DNA of 64,000 bases from Platanthera guangdongensis (lineage: Eukaryota > Streptophyta > Magnoliopsida > Asparagales > Orchidaceae). The stretch covers positions 179,122,375 to 179,186,374 of the forward strand of contig CM077150.1 in assembly GCA_039583875.1 (NCBI GenBank). The letters are read 5' to 3'. Under the pieces are notes generated by a model. It worked only from the letters and a program-made list of their open reading frames with translations. It was not told where the DNA came from and did no database searches. A program made the position numbers and the translations under genes. This document shows positions 19,901-31,244 of the stretch, in pieces (the stretch's first letter is position 1; the number at the start of each line of letters is the position of its first letter).

Positions 19901-20864
19901 TAAACAGCTGAGAACAATATTAGCTGAAATTATTCTAAGTCCAGAAGCGTTGGGTGAAGTAGCTCACTTAACGCTTCTAATGAATAGGAAAGCGCTGAAA
20001 CCAAGAATTATCTCAGCTGATAAATGAAAAACCACTGAGACCGCTGAGACAAATCCGCTGAGACAGTTAAAGTACAGAAACCGCTGAGCCAGCAGATAAG
20101 AGAAAAGTGCTGAGACAAAGGCTTATCCCAGCTAATAATGGAAAATCGATGAGACCGCTGAGACTGCTGAGATAAAACCGCTGAGACAAAGCCAGGAAAT
20201 TTTCTTAGTCCAAAAGTGCTGAGAGTCAAGGCTGATGGCGTTGAGTGTCTCAACATCACTCAACGCTTAATAGGATACAGGAAATTTTCTAAGTCCAGAT
20301 GTTGATGACCACTATTGAAGTCATCAAAGTCAAATCTGCAGAAAGCCGTTGCGGGAAAGCAGCTACAGTGCCAAAAGATGTCTTGTCCCTTTCCGAAGGA
20401 GTTGGCGCTCACCAATCCTTGGTGGGCTCACATACTATGTTATCGTTGATTCAAATCAATGCATATAAAAGGGGAAATAGTAAAGGGTTAGGGTTAATGA
20501 AATTGAAGAACAGAAAGAGAAACTAAAAGAGGCGGCTGGACATTTATTCCGATCAAGCTTGAAAGCTGAAGTCCAACCAAGATAGCTTAAAGGCAAGAAG
20601 ATAGCTGGAGCACTTCCTGCTCAGCAAGTTGGTTCTCTCTAGAACAAATCAAGCTGGTTGATCTACTCAAAATAAGATTGTTGCTCACCTGTGCAACAAG
20701 AGAGAAGATAGTCATAGAAGAAGACTCATCCCTTCTATAGTAAGTTAGCTGGACTAATATCTGCTCAGTCCAGCAGTGCAAGCTCAGAGATTTAATCTCT
20801 GAGTTATTTTTCTTTTCTTTTTCATCTTAAAACTTACAACCATTTTACTGTAGAATTCAGGTTT

Positions 20865-21220
20865 CCCTAATCTGAGTTGCTGTAAGGCTTAATAGCCTGA
20901 GGATGTAGAGTTTATCACTCTATGGTAGGATCCAAGTGGATCTGAGTTTCTGGAAGGCTTAATAGCCTGAGGCTGGAGAGTTTATCTCTCTGTGGTAGGA
21001 TCTAAGTGGATCTGAGTTGCTGGAAGGCTTAATAGCCTGAGGCTAGAGAGTTTATTTCTCTGTGGTAGGATCCAAGTGGATTTGAGTTACTGGAAGGCTT
21101 AATAGCCTGAGGCTGGAGAGTTTATCTCTCTGTGGTAGGATCCAAGTGGATTTGAGTTGCTAGAAGGCTTAATATCTTGAGGTTGGAGAGTTTATCTCTT
21201 TGTGGTAGGATCCAAGTGTG
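20865..21220 (+). repeat. 70-bp tandem repeat, 5 copies (element F 3' LTR)
   Basis: The anchor GGCTT(AATAG) recurs at 20886, 20956, 21026, 21096 and 21166. The 5' LTR has three copies, so the LTRs changed copy number after insertion. Confidence 0.85.
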
Positions 21221-21490
21221 GATCTGAGGTAGGGCTATCCTCCCAGCCTGAGTGTAGGGCTTTGTGCCTGAGGTAGGTGGTTGTAGAGCCACTGAGTTGT
21301 AGTGATAAATTTGTCACTGAGTTGTAGGCCTTGGAGGAGGCTGAGCTATAGGTACTTGGAGGGGTACTGAGTGTAGGTATGCTGCAATACACTGAGAGTA
21401 AGGCTGTGGGACTGAGGTGTAAGCTCTAAATAGCATAGTGCTGGAGTTTGTGCCTTGTCCAACAAGTAAGTTGGAAAGGTGGGAGGGAAA

Positions 21491-21525
21491 GTGGATGTAC
21501 CCAATTGAGGAACCACTATAAATAC
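21491..21525 (+). promoter_or_regulatory. Conserved Sirevirus LTR block (element F 3' LTR)
   Basis: The second copy of the block at 6226-6260, 165 bp before the LTR end, with one change (TTGAGGAACC for TTGGGGAACC). Confidence 0.6.
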
Positions 21526-21690
21526 TTGTGTGCTTGCTGTGTGTGGTTTTTTTACTTTCTTATTGCAGGACATAAGGACAAGCTCTAGATAGTGTAGTAA
21601 GAAAACAGCAAAAGAAGCTATAAATTCCAAAGACATATTCACCCCCCCCCCCTCTAGGTGATTAACTAACCTTCAATTAAATAACTTTCA

Positions 21691-21824
21691 GGAGCGTAGA
21701 TCACTGATTTTCAACACAATGATCTCATACGGGCAAAATAACTCATGCGTGAAGAAACTTCACACGGTCATGCAATCATTAAGATAAGCATCTCATCCAG
21801 GACAAGGAAATGCATGAGCAAAAT
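21691..21824 (-). repeat. Athila-like LTR, continuation after element F
   Basis: It begins with the second GGAGC duplication copy and continues the host sequence broken at 4035. It contains CATGCGTGAAG and ACGGTCATGC, variants of the palindrome at 3901-3924. It is cut at 21824 by element D. Confidence 0.5.
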
Positions 21825-22759
21825 GTAACGCCTCCACTCATCACATGGAATATAACGGTGGGTCCGGTCGGGGCCCCGCGCCATATTTCACAGACAGGAG
21901 GCGGAATTACGTATGGAAATCAAAATCTACTCGTATCCTAACTCAAAACATTCTAGCGCAGCATTTAAAGTTAGATGAACTCAGCACAGCGAATGTCCAC
22001 TAATATATAAACTCCACATTTATATATCTATAACCAGGAATGTATACAACACACACCCATGGCCTTAAGGCCTTACAAGTTGATCTTTAAACACATGTAC
22101 AATTTCATACATCGGCACGCAGACCAGCCACACCTGAAATCCAAACATGATTTCTTCGCACGGCCTTCAAGGGACTTTAGTAGCAAGCCTCCATTCCGCT
22201 CAAATCAATTCAATCATCAACACTTGCAGTTAGATATCCACCCAAGAGTGGCAAACAAAGTAACGATCAGCATTAGCTGACCAATTATAACGACCCTACC
22301 CCTTACCCTGGGGAGTGGTTCCTTCCCTATATGCATTGCCATCACAAGCTATCAATCTACCATTCACAACCACATCACAAACGCCTGTATCTACCAGACG
22401 CTCCGTGCACTCAAGGAACCTTATTGGTGTACCAGATGTCCCAGTCGTACACCGTCGATCAGAGGTTCTTCACTTATTGGGTGGGCGGTTCAATCCTAGT
22501 CCACCAATCCCGCGGGCTGGCAACATTCCGTCCATACCACTCAGAGGTACTACCTCACAACATCCACAAACATAACCAGAGCAGATTGACCCACCCTAGT
22601 GGTGAAGCAAGCCGGGTTTATCGATGATCCCCAGGCGTTACCACCAATCGACCACTCAACCTATTCCTGATCGACCCACCCTTGTGGTGTAGCAAGGCGG
22701 GTTTAACTCGACTCCCCAGGCATTGCCGCCAATCGACCCCTCATCTATCCAGATCAACT
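21825..22759 (-). repeat. Element D 3' LTR, distal part
   Basis: The plus strand starts TGTAACGCCTCC, the same as at 60669 in the 5' LTR, and follows it closely until 22759, where element C interrupts. Sequence resumes at 57761. Open frames at 22059-22627 have counterparts at 60885-61666 and are LTR sequence, not genes. Confidence 0.88.
22755..22759. other. Target-site duplication of element C (CAACT; partner CAACC)
   Basis: CAACT at 22755-22759 and CAACC at 57761-57765 flank element C. The undisturbed copy in the D 5' LTR (near 61603) reads CAACCCAC, so the left copy has one C-to-T change. Confidence 0.8.
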
Positions 22760-22921
22760 TGAAAGATATTGTACCTAATCACCTAGAGGGGAGGTGAATA
22801 GGTGACTTAAATTTTTTAACTTTTTAGGCAGAATTCAACTTATAACACAGAATTAAATCTACTTTATCACAGCACACAATCAGCAATTACAGAATTCCAC
22901 AAGCACATAGTAGACACACAG

Positions 22922-22957
22922 TTTTATAGTGGTTCCCCAAGGTTTGGGTACATCCAC
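22922..22957 (-). promoter_or_regulatory. Conserved Sirevirus LTR block (element C 3' LTR)
   Basis: The minus strand contains GTGGATGTACCCAAA and TTGGGGAACCACTATAAA, 162 bp from the LTR end. It matches the blocks in F and B. Confidence 0.65.
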
Positions 22958-23612
22958 TTTCCCCCTTCGCCTATCTAGCAATGTACTAGATTCGGCCAAA
23001 CTCCTCCACTATCTCAGAACTCCAAAATAGGTTCCTACAGCTCAGGCCCAAGGCCCTACAACTCAGCTTCTTCACAAAGCCTACACTCAGCCACCAAGGC
23101 CTACACTCAGCCACCAAGGCCTACACTCAGCCACAACAGGCCTACACTCAGAGATACAACTCTCCTACACTCAGGCACTCAAGCCCTACACTCAGCCTTT
23201 ATAATTACAGGCTTACAAACTCAGATCCCTAAGGATCCTACAAGTAAATATGAATACAAAAATGTAATCTCTACAACTCAGTGAAAAGAGAGAAGAGTTG
23301 TGAGTTTCTTGATGAGTTCTTGGAAGAACTCAGCTGAAATCAACCTGACTTGGCTTTCTTCAAAGCTTCTTGAAAGTAGAACACAATAAGATTGATCTCT
23401 TCTGCAGTTGATCCTTGATCTCTGCTACTTAAGATTCAGAATAAATCTGAACCCTTCTTCTCAGCCTGGTTCCAACGGCTGACTTCTTGGATGGAGCTCT
23501 CTCTCTCCAACTACTTAGATCTTCACTAGATTCTTCAAGGAATAGCTAGATCTTCTTCTTTGTTAATTACTTGAACAACTTGGACAACACCTTTCTGTAG
23601 ACAGCATAAGCC

Positions 23613-23620
23613 TATTTATA
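23613..23620 (-). promoter_or_regulatory. LTR TATA box (element C, 3' LTR)
   Basis: TATAAATA on the minus strand (plus TATTTATA inside CCTATTTATAGG), just downstream of the palindrome array. The 5' LTR copy is at 56601-56608. Confidence 0.75.
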
Positions 23621-23749
23621 GGCCTTCTTCATGGTAACTGGCTGGTCCGTTTCATAACTGAATTCTGACAACTCTGACAGGTGCAGTAGACCGGCTGGAA
23701 TGGCATTTGTCAAGTCATCCAGTCAGTTCTTGAAAATTCTGTAACTGTC

Positions 23750-24625
23750 TGAAAGTGTCGAGACTGTCTGTCTTTAAGTGTTGACACTTATAGACCAAGT
23801 GTCGACACTAGTTGTCTAAGTGTCGACACTAGCCTACAAGGTGTCGACACAACTCCTTATGTTGTAGATTTTAGATCTCGACATTGCTTCTTCTTCATGT
23901 GTCGACACTGATAATGCGTGTCGACACAAGTACTTGTACTTCAGTATATTGTTGAATTCTTCTAAGTGTCGACACAACACCTTTGTGTCGACACATCTTC
24001 ATGTGTTGAACTCGTTTAAGTGTCGACACTTCTTCTTGGTGTCGACACATGTCTTTCAGTGTTGATACTTGCTGAGTGTCGACACAGCTCCTTGTGTCGA
24101 CACATTCTTCTTCTGTTGAGACTTTTGCTGAGTGTCGACACATCTCCTTTGTGTCAACACTTGTACTTAGAATATTCTTGAACTTTGCTAAGTGTCGACA
24201 CAGCTCCTTGTGTCGACACTTTCTTCAAGTGTTGAGTCTTCAGCTGAGTGTCGACGCATTCTTTCTTGTGTCGACACTTTCTTCAAGTGTTGACTCTTCT
24301 GCTGTGTGTCGACACATTGCTCTGGGTGTCGACACTTATACTTAGTCTCTGCTGACTTTTGCTGAGTGTCGACACAGCCTCCAAGTGTCGACACTTTCTG
24401 ATGTAGACACAGTTTCTCTGGGTGTCGACACAACTGCTAAGTGTTGACACTGCTTCACTGCACTTTTCTTCACTGAGTGTCGACACAGCTCCTTGTGTCG
24501 ACACTTTCTGTCTGGTGTCGACTCTGCATCCCTGGTGTCGACACAATGACTCCAAGTGTCGACACTGCTTGCCTGGGTGTCGACACAAGTCTTCTTAAGT
24601 GTCGACACTTTGCCTCTGGGTGTCG
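23750..24625. repeat. GTGTCGACAC palindrome array (element C 3' LTR U3)
   Basis: By eye about 27 exact copies of GTGTCGACAC, plus around ten with one mismatch, lie in some 870 bp. Spacing is irregular, mostly 15-40 bp. All open frames here read VSTLxxxVDT-type repeats and are translations of the array. It lies upstream of the LTR TATA box. Confidence 0.95.
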
Positions 24626-24775
24626 ACACATGGACTTAGAAACTTTTTCTTCTTTCCTGTAAATACTTAACCTGCACAAGTAAACTCAAAACATATCAAA
24701 TACATTTTTGATGTATATCATTGAGTTGGGTGAGGCTTCTTCAAATCAGGTACATTAGAACTAATGTACCCAACA

Positions 24776-24791
24776 ATCTCCCCCTATTTGG
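24776..24791 (-). other. Polypurine tract (element C)
   Basis: The minus strand reads CCAAATAGGGGGAGAT immediately before the LTR start TGTTGGG. Confidence 0.85.
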
Positions 24792-25067
24792 AGAAGTCAT
24801 AACCCTTAGTCAATGATATACACCATACAGAATAAAATCATAGCATGATGTAAAGCAGGATTATATATATCAGGAAAACACACAACATGTATTAATCAAA
24901 CATGTATACATAGACATTTTCTCAGAATAATTATGAAATAAATTTATCACATAGCAAATTTATCACACAGCATATTGTTCTAACAGCTTTGTCATATTCA
25001 TATTTCAAAAGTTTACAAAATGTTTAACATCAAAAGATTACATAGTAAACTTAAGAAAATTTCTATG
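24792..25067 (-). other. 3' untranslated stretch of element C
   Basis: A/T-rich sequence between ORF3 and the purine tract; no open frame or repeat of note. Confidence 0.5.
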
Positions 25068-27907
25068 CTATTTTTGATCAGCATCTTTGATCACTATCCC
25101 TTTTCCAGACTGAATCTTGGCTTGCATAGGAGCTTCAGCAGCTTCAGTATCAACAGGTTTCTTCCCTTTCAACTCCTTCTTCTTAAGCTCCTCAGCTTTA
25201 ATCTTTTGCCTTTCAAAATAATGATAAGGCTTGGGAAAGTACTTGCTAGGCTCCTGAGCAGTAGGAGGTAGCTTTCCCATCTTGGCCTTCCTTCTATATT
25301 GGACTATTGCTTCTTGCCTTGTCTCATGTTTCCTCCATTCAAGTTCAGAAAACCATTTATTTCTGTCTTGTATATTATCTTTTGCAGCTTTCCATGCAGT
25401 TAAGATAATATTTCTTGAAGTGGGGCTCCACTGCTCAAAGTCTGGTCTTAGTTCAGCTTGCTCCCTGAACCTCTTCTTAGACAGTCTGGCTTCTTCTTCT
25501 TTCTGCAGAGCTTCTTGCATAGCTTCAGATACTGGTTGAACCACTTTTTCTAGAATAACCTTCTGAGTACCATCAGGTGGACTATACATGGTCTGGATAT
25601 CAGCATGTACCATATCAAAATCTGGAGGAGGGTAGATGACTTGAGCCACTTCAGGTTGCTCCCCTCCTAGATATGCAGGATTTATCCCAGATTCTGCAAC
25701 ATTATCATCATCACAAAGAGGAGGATATCCAATAGTAGCTCTGATAGAATTAGAAATCCATTTAGCATGATCAGAGCTGGCTTTGACTAACACTCTCTCC
25801 CCCTTTATGACTTCTCTAACCATGTGATCCCTCAGATCATCCTTTTGAAATCTTATTTGGGCATCCAAATAATTAACTTCATCTTTAAAGTAAGATTTCA
25901 ACCTTTGGAGTTTGTCAGTTATGATCTTCTGAGAGTCTTGTATGGCAGTCTTAACAGCAGTAATTTCCTCTTGGAAGGCTTTGTCAAAGTCTGCTTTAGC
26001 TGTAGCATTAGTTGGAGTCTGCCCTGCAGCTAGATTCTTCATCTCTGTTACTATGGCATTGTGAGAAGCAGTCAAGTTATCATTCATTCTAATTTGATTT
26101 TCAAGTACATAGTCTTGCTTTACTTCAAGTTCATCCACTTGAGCTTTTATCTTCTCTGATGTGTAGCCAAGTACACCACTACATTCCCTCCCTTGTGGAA
26201 GCAGTCAGTCATCTCCTTCTTATTAAGATTCATTTCAAATCTTATAGACTTTATATCCTGGGCCAGATCAAACTGCAATGATTTTTGCCCTTCATCCACA
26301 TACTTCTCAATGGCTTTCCTGTGCTCATCAAGTTTAATTTGCATTGCAACCATTAAAGCACTGTAATTAACAGTTGGTGCTGGCTGTGATATAGGCTGTG
26401 GAGCAATAGTTTGGAGAGCCTTTTTGTAATTCTGACTCCTCCTTTTAAATACTTGAAATTTTATTTTCTTAGCCCTTGTAGTCTCCTCATCTTCAGAAGC
26501 AGATGTGCTGGCTATCTCTACCCTCTCCTTAGGTAGCTCCTCAACTTCTTTGGGCTTCTCAGGTTCTTGCCTTGCAGGCTCTTCAACATGTACTACTTGC
26601 TCCCCCTCAATTGGACCATTCTCCCCCTCAGCAGCAGCATTGTCCTTTTCAAGATCTGCTTGATCTAGATTGAGAAAGAGATCTTCCATAGTAAACTCTT
26701 GTGGAGAATGGGCTGGAGAAATTCTTTGCTCATCTACCACTGGGTCAGATATAATTTGAGCTGAAACAGAAGTGTCCTTCATGACAACTTCTGGGGGTTG
26801 GCTATCCATCTGAGTTTGCTGATTAACATTATTGAATGAATCAGACAAAATAGTATCCTCTATAGGGAAATCTAAAGCATTAAGCTCAGTGATTACCTCA
26901 AGGATGATGTTAGTAGCTTGCTCACTTTCCAATGGAGTTGGCTCTTCCACTATTATTGACTCCCCCTGGACTGAATCTTGGTGTAAGGGGCTAGCTTGTG
27001 GTAGCTCCCCCTGCTTCTCTGCAGCATGTTGTTGAGCTGTAGACTTCTCAACAGTCTCTTCTTCATTCTCATCAGGTGAGAAAACAACTTGCTCTTCACT
27101 ACCAGAGCTGCTAGTTGACTCTTGAGCCACTGGGGCAATTTTCTTCTTCTTCTTTAGAGGTGTTGCTTTCTCTGAAGTTATTTTCTCAGGGGTTGGCATC
27201 TCCTTAGACAAAACCCTATCCCATCTGGAGAATATCCTCATGTCCATTTTCCTCATGTGGTTGATTTTTGTTCCTGCAGCTTGACCCATAACTTCTGGTA
27301 AACTACCAGCTAGGTATAAACTTAAGATCCTACCCAAGTTGGGTTTCTTCAGACTTTCCTTGATCTTTTCAAAGACTATAACAGACCAATCTGTTTTCAA
27401 AGTGAAGATTATCCTTGTCATAATACTGAACATATAGGCTGATACCCTATCATGCCCTCCAGGTTTGTTCAATATCACTTTGCCAACAATTTCTGATAGG
27501 AATTTCCCCTTGCTGTTCATTCCTTTTCTATTGAATACAGATCCTACTTTCATCTTTGAATCCAGACCACACCATGCCAATGCATCTCTGGTCCTGGAAG
27601 CAGTAACCTCTTCTTCTTCCTTAGCTCTCGATAACTGAAGGACTTTCCTCAAACTTTTTGGTGAAACCTTAACCTTTTCACCAAGAACCCTGGACTTGAT
27701 CTTGAATCCAGTGTCGCCTAGGGTTGCTCCATTGAGAAATTCCAAGACTTCTTTCTTCCAGATTTTAGTTGGCTCTGAAATAAGATATTCTAACCCTGAT
27801 TTTGTGACTAGGGTTATCACAGTCTTGATCTCCGGGTCTGCATCACCAAACGCGTCGTGCACCAGTTCATAGCCTTCATTGACGTTCTCCTCGAGCTTTG
27901 GCGCCAT
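25068..27907 (-). pseudogene. ORF3 of element C (putative plant transposon protein-like; one frameshift)
   Basis: The start is ATG at 27907 (MAPKLEEN), about 100 bp below a TATA box. The first part (27907-26147, about 586 codons) has a globular N-terminal region of about 270 residues. Its signatures are KPGGHDRVSAYMF and NLGRILSLYL, shared with ORF3 of F and B and reminiscent of the plant 'putative plant transposon protein' family. An acidic, low-complexity middle and a basic stretch (RAKKIKFQVFKRRSQ) follow. The frame then shifts near 26139-26180, and 26138-25068 continues with helical, Lys/Glu-rich sequence of coiled-coil type and the motif PKPYHYFERQKIK also present in F. No signal peptide or membrane segment is obvious, which argues against an envelope-like protein. 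The role is unknown. Apart from the shift it is open over nearly 950 codons. Confidence 0.75.
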
Positions 27908-27939
27908 TAGGGTTTGAAGAATTTGAACTGAGAGAAGAG

Positions 27940-28390
27940 AAGTGTCGACACACAAGTTTGGTCTCGAAACTTTTGAAAGTGTGTCGACAGACTAAGGCAA
28001 AATTCTATTTATACCTTTCTAGGTTTGAAGATGAAAAGGCGGGTCAGCTAACTTAAATTGTGTTGACATTGTCGATAAGTGTCGACACTGACTTATAATG
28101 TCTCGACACATATGTGTCGACACAAGTTTAGTCAACAGATATATGTGTCGACACTTGTTTATGTGTCGACACCACATAACTCGACATTTAGTCGAGACTT
28201 TACTTAGATAATTCTGAGTAAAGCCTAAGTGTCGACACCACCTTGGATGTGTTGACACCTACTTACCATGTGTCGACACTAATTTTCTGAAGTGTCGACA
28301 CCAACTTCCTAGATGTGTCGACACCTTTTCCCTGAAGTGTCGACACCACTTTTCTGCGTCGACACAGATATCTCTGTGTGTCGACACCTT
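27940..28390. repeat. GTGTCGACAC palindrome array upstream of ORF3 (element C)
   Basis: About eleven exact GTGTCGACAC copies, plus variants, between the RNase H stop at 28414 and the ORF3 start. It is the same motif as in the LTR U3 array, again just upstream of a TATA box. It looks like a second copy of the LTR promoter module. Confidence 0.9.
28006..28013 (-). promoter_or_regulatory. Candidate ORF3 promoter TATA box (element C)
   Basis: TATAAATA on the minus strand, 99 bp upstream of the ORF3 ATG and downstream of most of the palindrome array. The LTR has the identical box in the same arrangement (23613-23620). Confidence 0.65.
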
Positions 28391-28413
28391 TTTATTTAGC
28401 CATTTCTATAAAC

Positions 28414-30997
28414 TTATTCTAAGTTTATCATTCCTAGTTCAATTTTAAACCTATTGAACTTAGTTTCTTCTAGGGGCTTAGTATACATATCAGCTAGTTG
28501 ATTATCTGTTTTAACATATTCCAGTAAAATATCTTCTTTCTCTACATGATCCCTAAGAAAATGATATTTTATTTCAATATGTTTAGTTCTACTATGGGAA
28601 ACAGGATTATGTGCAATTGATATAGCACTAGTAGAATCACAAAACAGTGGTGTTCTACTTACCTGAAATCCATAATCCTCAAGCTGATGTTGTATCCATA
28701 GAAGTTGAGCACAGCAACTTCCTGCAGCCACATATTCTGACTCTGCAGTGGAGATAGCCACACTTATTTGCTTTTTGCTACTCCATGAAATCATCTTCCA
28801 CCTAGGAATTGACAGGTTCCAGTTGTGCTTTTTCTGTCTTCTTTGCATCCTGCAAAGTCTGCATCTGAATAACCTTATTAGTTCAAAATCCCCATTCCTA
28901 GGGTACCAGAGGCCTAGATAAGGAGTGCCCTTTAGATATCTCAATATTCTTTTGACTGCTGTCAAATGAGACTCTTTAGGGCAGGCTTGATACCTTGCAC
29001 AGACACATGTAGCATGCATGATATCTGGTCTACTTGCAGTCAAATATAATAGGGATCCAACTATCCCTCTATACAAAGACTCATCTACAGGTTTCCCTGC
29101 ATCATCCTTGCTAAGAGACATACTTGACCCCATAGGAGTCTTCATGGTACTGGATGAATCCATACCATACTTCCTTATGAGTTCTAGGGTGAACTTAGAC
29201 TGGCATATGGATAAACCATTCTCAGTCTGTCTTACTTGGAGACCCAAGAAGAACTTAAGCTCTCCCATACTACTCATCTTAAATTGTCCTTGCATTAGTT
29301 TTGCAAACTTTTTGCAAAGACTACTTTAAGTAGACCCAAATATTATGTCATCTACATATATTTGGACTAGTATTACTTTGCCTCTGGATTCCCTAAGGAA
29401 TAGAGTCTTGTCTATTTTCTCCCTTGTGAACTTATTCTCAATGAGGAAACTAGACATGGTTTCATACCAAGCTCTAGGGGCTTGCTTTAACCCATACAAT
29501 GCTTTCCTAAGTCTATAGACATGATTAGGTAGAGTTGAATCAACAAAACCTGATGGTTGTTCCACATAGACTTCCTCTTTTAGATTACCATTTAGAAATG
29601 CTAACTTGACATCCATTTGGTAAACTTTAAATGCTTGAAAGGTTGCATAGGACAGGAACATCCTTATGGCTTCCAGTCTGGCTACTGGAGCAAAGGTTTG
29701 ATCAAAATCAATACCTTCTTCCTGCATATATCCTTTAGCAACCAATCTTGCTTTGTACTTAATGATGACTCCATGCTTATCCATCTTGTTCCTAAAGATC
29801 CACTTGGTTCCAATTATGTTGTGGTCTTTTGGTTTAGTAACATGCTCCCAGACCTTGCACCTCTTAAACTGATTCAGCTCTTCTTGCATTGCCTCAATCC
29901 AATGAGGGTCTAGGATGGCTTCTTCAAACTTATTTGGTTCAACTTGGGATAGGAAACTGGAGTAGAGTGTTGCATTCAGGTTTCTGCTCCTTGTTTGTAC
30001 CCCTTGTCTTGGATCACCAATAATTTGTTCTGCTGGATGATCTCTTAGATGCCTATTGGCTGGAGGCATCCTGGCTTCAGGTTAAACTTCTTCAACTTCT
30101 TCATCTTGCTGTACTCCTTGTACTTCTTTTGCATTAGGTACATGTAGTACTCCCCCTAGACAACAGCCATTGTCTTCTACTTGCTGTCTTGCAGTAGGTT
30201 CTTCTTCTATAGTGAGCTTGTCCATCTTCTTAGTTATACCTGAGGAGCTGCATATACTACTAGACAACTCATTGTTAATAAGTCTAGTTTCATCAAATAC
30301 TACATGTACAGACTCTTCTACAACTTGAGTAGACAATTTGAAGACTCTATAAGCCTTACTGTTGTTGATGTACCCAACAAAGATCCCCTCTTGGGACTTG
30401 GCAGCAAACTTAGTCAAGTAAGACTTTCCATTGTTAAGTATAAAGCACTTACAACCAAAGATCCTGAAGTAGGATAGGTTTGGTTTCCTGCCTTTCACAA
30501 CCTCATAGGCGGTCTTGTTGAGGCTTTTAGTAATGGTAGCCCTATTAATAACATGGCATGCAGTATTGACTGCTTCAGCCCAGAAATATTCTGGTAGTGA
30601 TGTATCACTTAATAGGGTCCTACCAGCCTCAATCAAGGTTCTATTCTTCCTCTTAGCAATGTCATTTTGCTGAGGTGTCCTTGGTGAAGAAAACTCTTGA
30701 AATATCCCAAATTCTTCACATAGTTTTGTCATGCTATCAGACTGAAATTCAGTACCATGGTCACTTCTTATCTTGACCACTGTACTGTCTAGTTCATTCT
30801 GAATTTGTTTGACAAAGCTATAGAAGACACTAGGTGTTTCAGATTTCTGTCTAAGGAATAACACCCAGGAAAACCTTGAGTAGTCATCTACAACTACAAA
30901 GGTATAGACCTTCCTACCTAGGCTGTGAACTGGCATTGGACCAAAGAGATCCATATGCAAGAGGTATAAACACCTCACAGCATCTTTGTTTTCAATG
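28414..30997 (-). pseudogene. Pol of element C, downstream part: integrase core, RT, RNase H
   Basis: Integrase (30997-30082) shows LLHMDLFGPM, the catalytic D in VVVDDYSRF, RSDHGTEF and SSPRTPQQN, then an FWAEAVNTA region. An in-frame TAA at 30082-30084 precedes the RT part (30069-29326), which has [34 protein letters not shown] and [13 protein letters not shown] second in-frame TAA at 29326-29328 follows directly after that motif. The remainder (29295-28414) covers the RT thumb and RNase H with TAESEYVA, CDSTSAI and RTKHIEIKYHFLRD, ending at 28414. Between about 28790 and 28877 two opposite frame changes put the RNase H SDADFAGC motif out of frame. The protein would be inactive. Confidence 0.88.
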
Positions 30998-31002
30998 CTA
31001 CT
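30998..31002. other. Target-site duplication CTACT of element B
   Basis: CTACT at 30998-31002 and again at 53011-53015 flanks the two LTR ends of element B exactly. Confidence 0.95.
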
Positions 31003-31209
31003 TGAAAGAGCAGCTAGATCTGATATACTCTAAAGGGGGGTGAATAGAGTATATGGTGCTTTGAATCTTTTTACAACAGTTGTTGTAGTATGTGTAAGCA
31101 GGAAAGCAAAAATAAATCTAATCACAACACTAAGTTAACCAAAAACTAAGCACAGAAAAATCAAGGCCAGAAACGAAAATGAAAGCAAGCAAAACCAGAA
31201 GACACAAGG

Positions 31210-31244
31210 AAATATAGTGGTTCCCCAAACTTGGGTACATCCAC
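31210..31244 (-). promoter_or_regulatory. Conserved Sirevirus LTR block (element B 3' LTR)
   Basis: The minus strand reads GTGGATGTACCCAAG, then TTTGGGGAACCACTATATTT, 207 bp from the LTR end. Copies are at 51702-51736 in the 5' LTR and in elements C and F. Confidence 0.65.

Larger units (their letters stand above)
4036..21690 (+). mobile_element. Element F: non-autonomous Ty1/copia Sirevirus, pol deleted
   Basis: It is delimited by two long LTRs and 5-bp duplications GGAGC. A tRNA-Met primer site follows the 5' LTR, and a purine tract precedes the 3' LTR. The internal part is only 5.3 kb. It holds a gag remnant with a zinc knuckle, a scrap of the protease motif, and then a third reading frame. 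Integrase, RT and RNase H are missing altogether. The purine tract, LTR ends and a conserved LTR block match those of elements B and C, which carry typical Sirevirus RT. The 3' LTR is split by element G. The first LTR base pair is mutated (TA for TG), so the copy is not young. Confidence 0.85.
11768..21690 (+). repeat. Element F 3' LTR, split by element G
   Basis: It starts TGTTGGG at 11768 and ends ..CTTTCA at 21690. It is interrupted at 12482 by element G and resumes at 19901. Joined, it matches the 5' LTR at 4036-6427 but carries five copies of the 70-bp repeat (anchors at 20886, 20956, 21026, 21096 and 21166) instead of three. Confidence 0.85.
22760..24775 (-). repeat. Element C 3' LTR
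   Basis: A 2016-bp LTR. The minus strand runs TGTTGGGTACATT ... ATATCTTTCA. Within it are the GTGTCGACAC array (23750-24625), a TATA box (23613-23620), a run of 'cctacactcagccacc' short repeats (about 23080-23200) and the conserved Sirevirus block (22922-22957). Confidence 0.92.

Noticed and set aside
23750..24625. CRISPR-like array of short repeats
   Set aside because: Repeats are 10 bp, spacing is irregular and spacers are related to each other. It lies in an LTR and is duplicated in the partner LTR.
23895..24679. Overlapping open frames on both strands with Val-Ser-Thr-Leu and Cys-Arg-His repeats
   Set aside because: They are translations of the GTGTCGACAC array, open in many frames because the motif contains no stop; the same set appears in the other LTR at 56776-57664.
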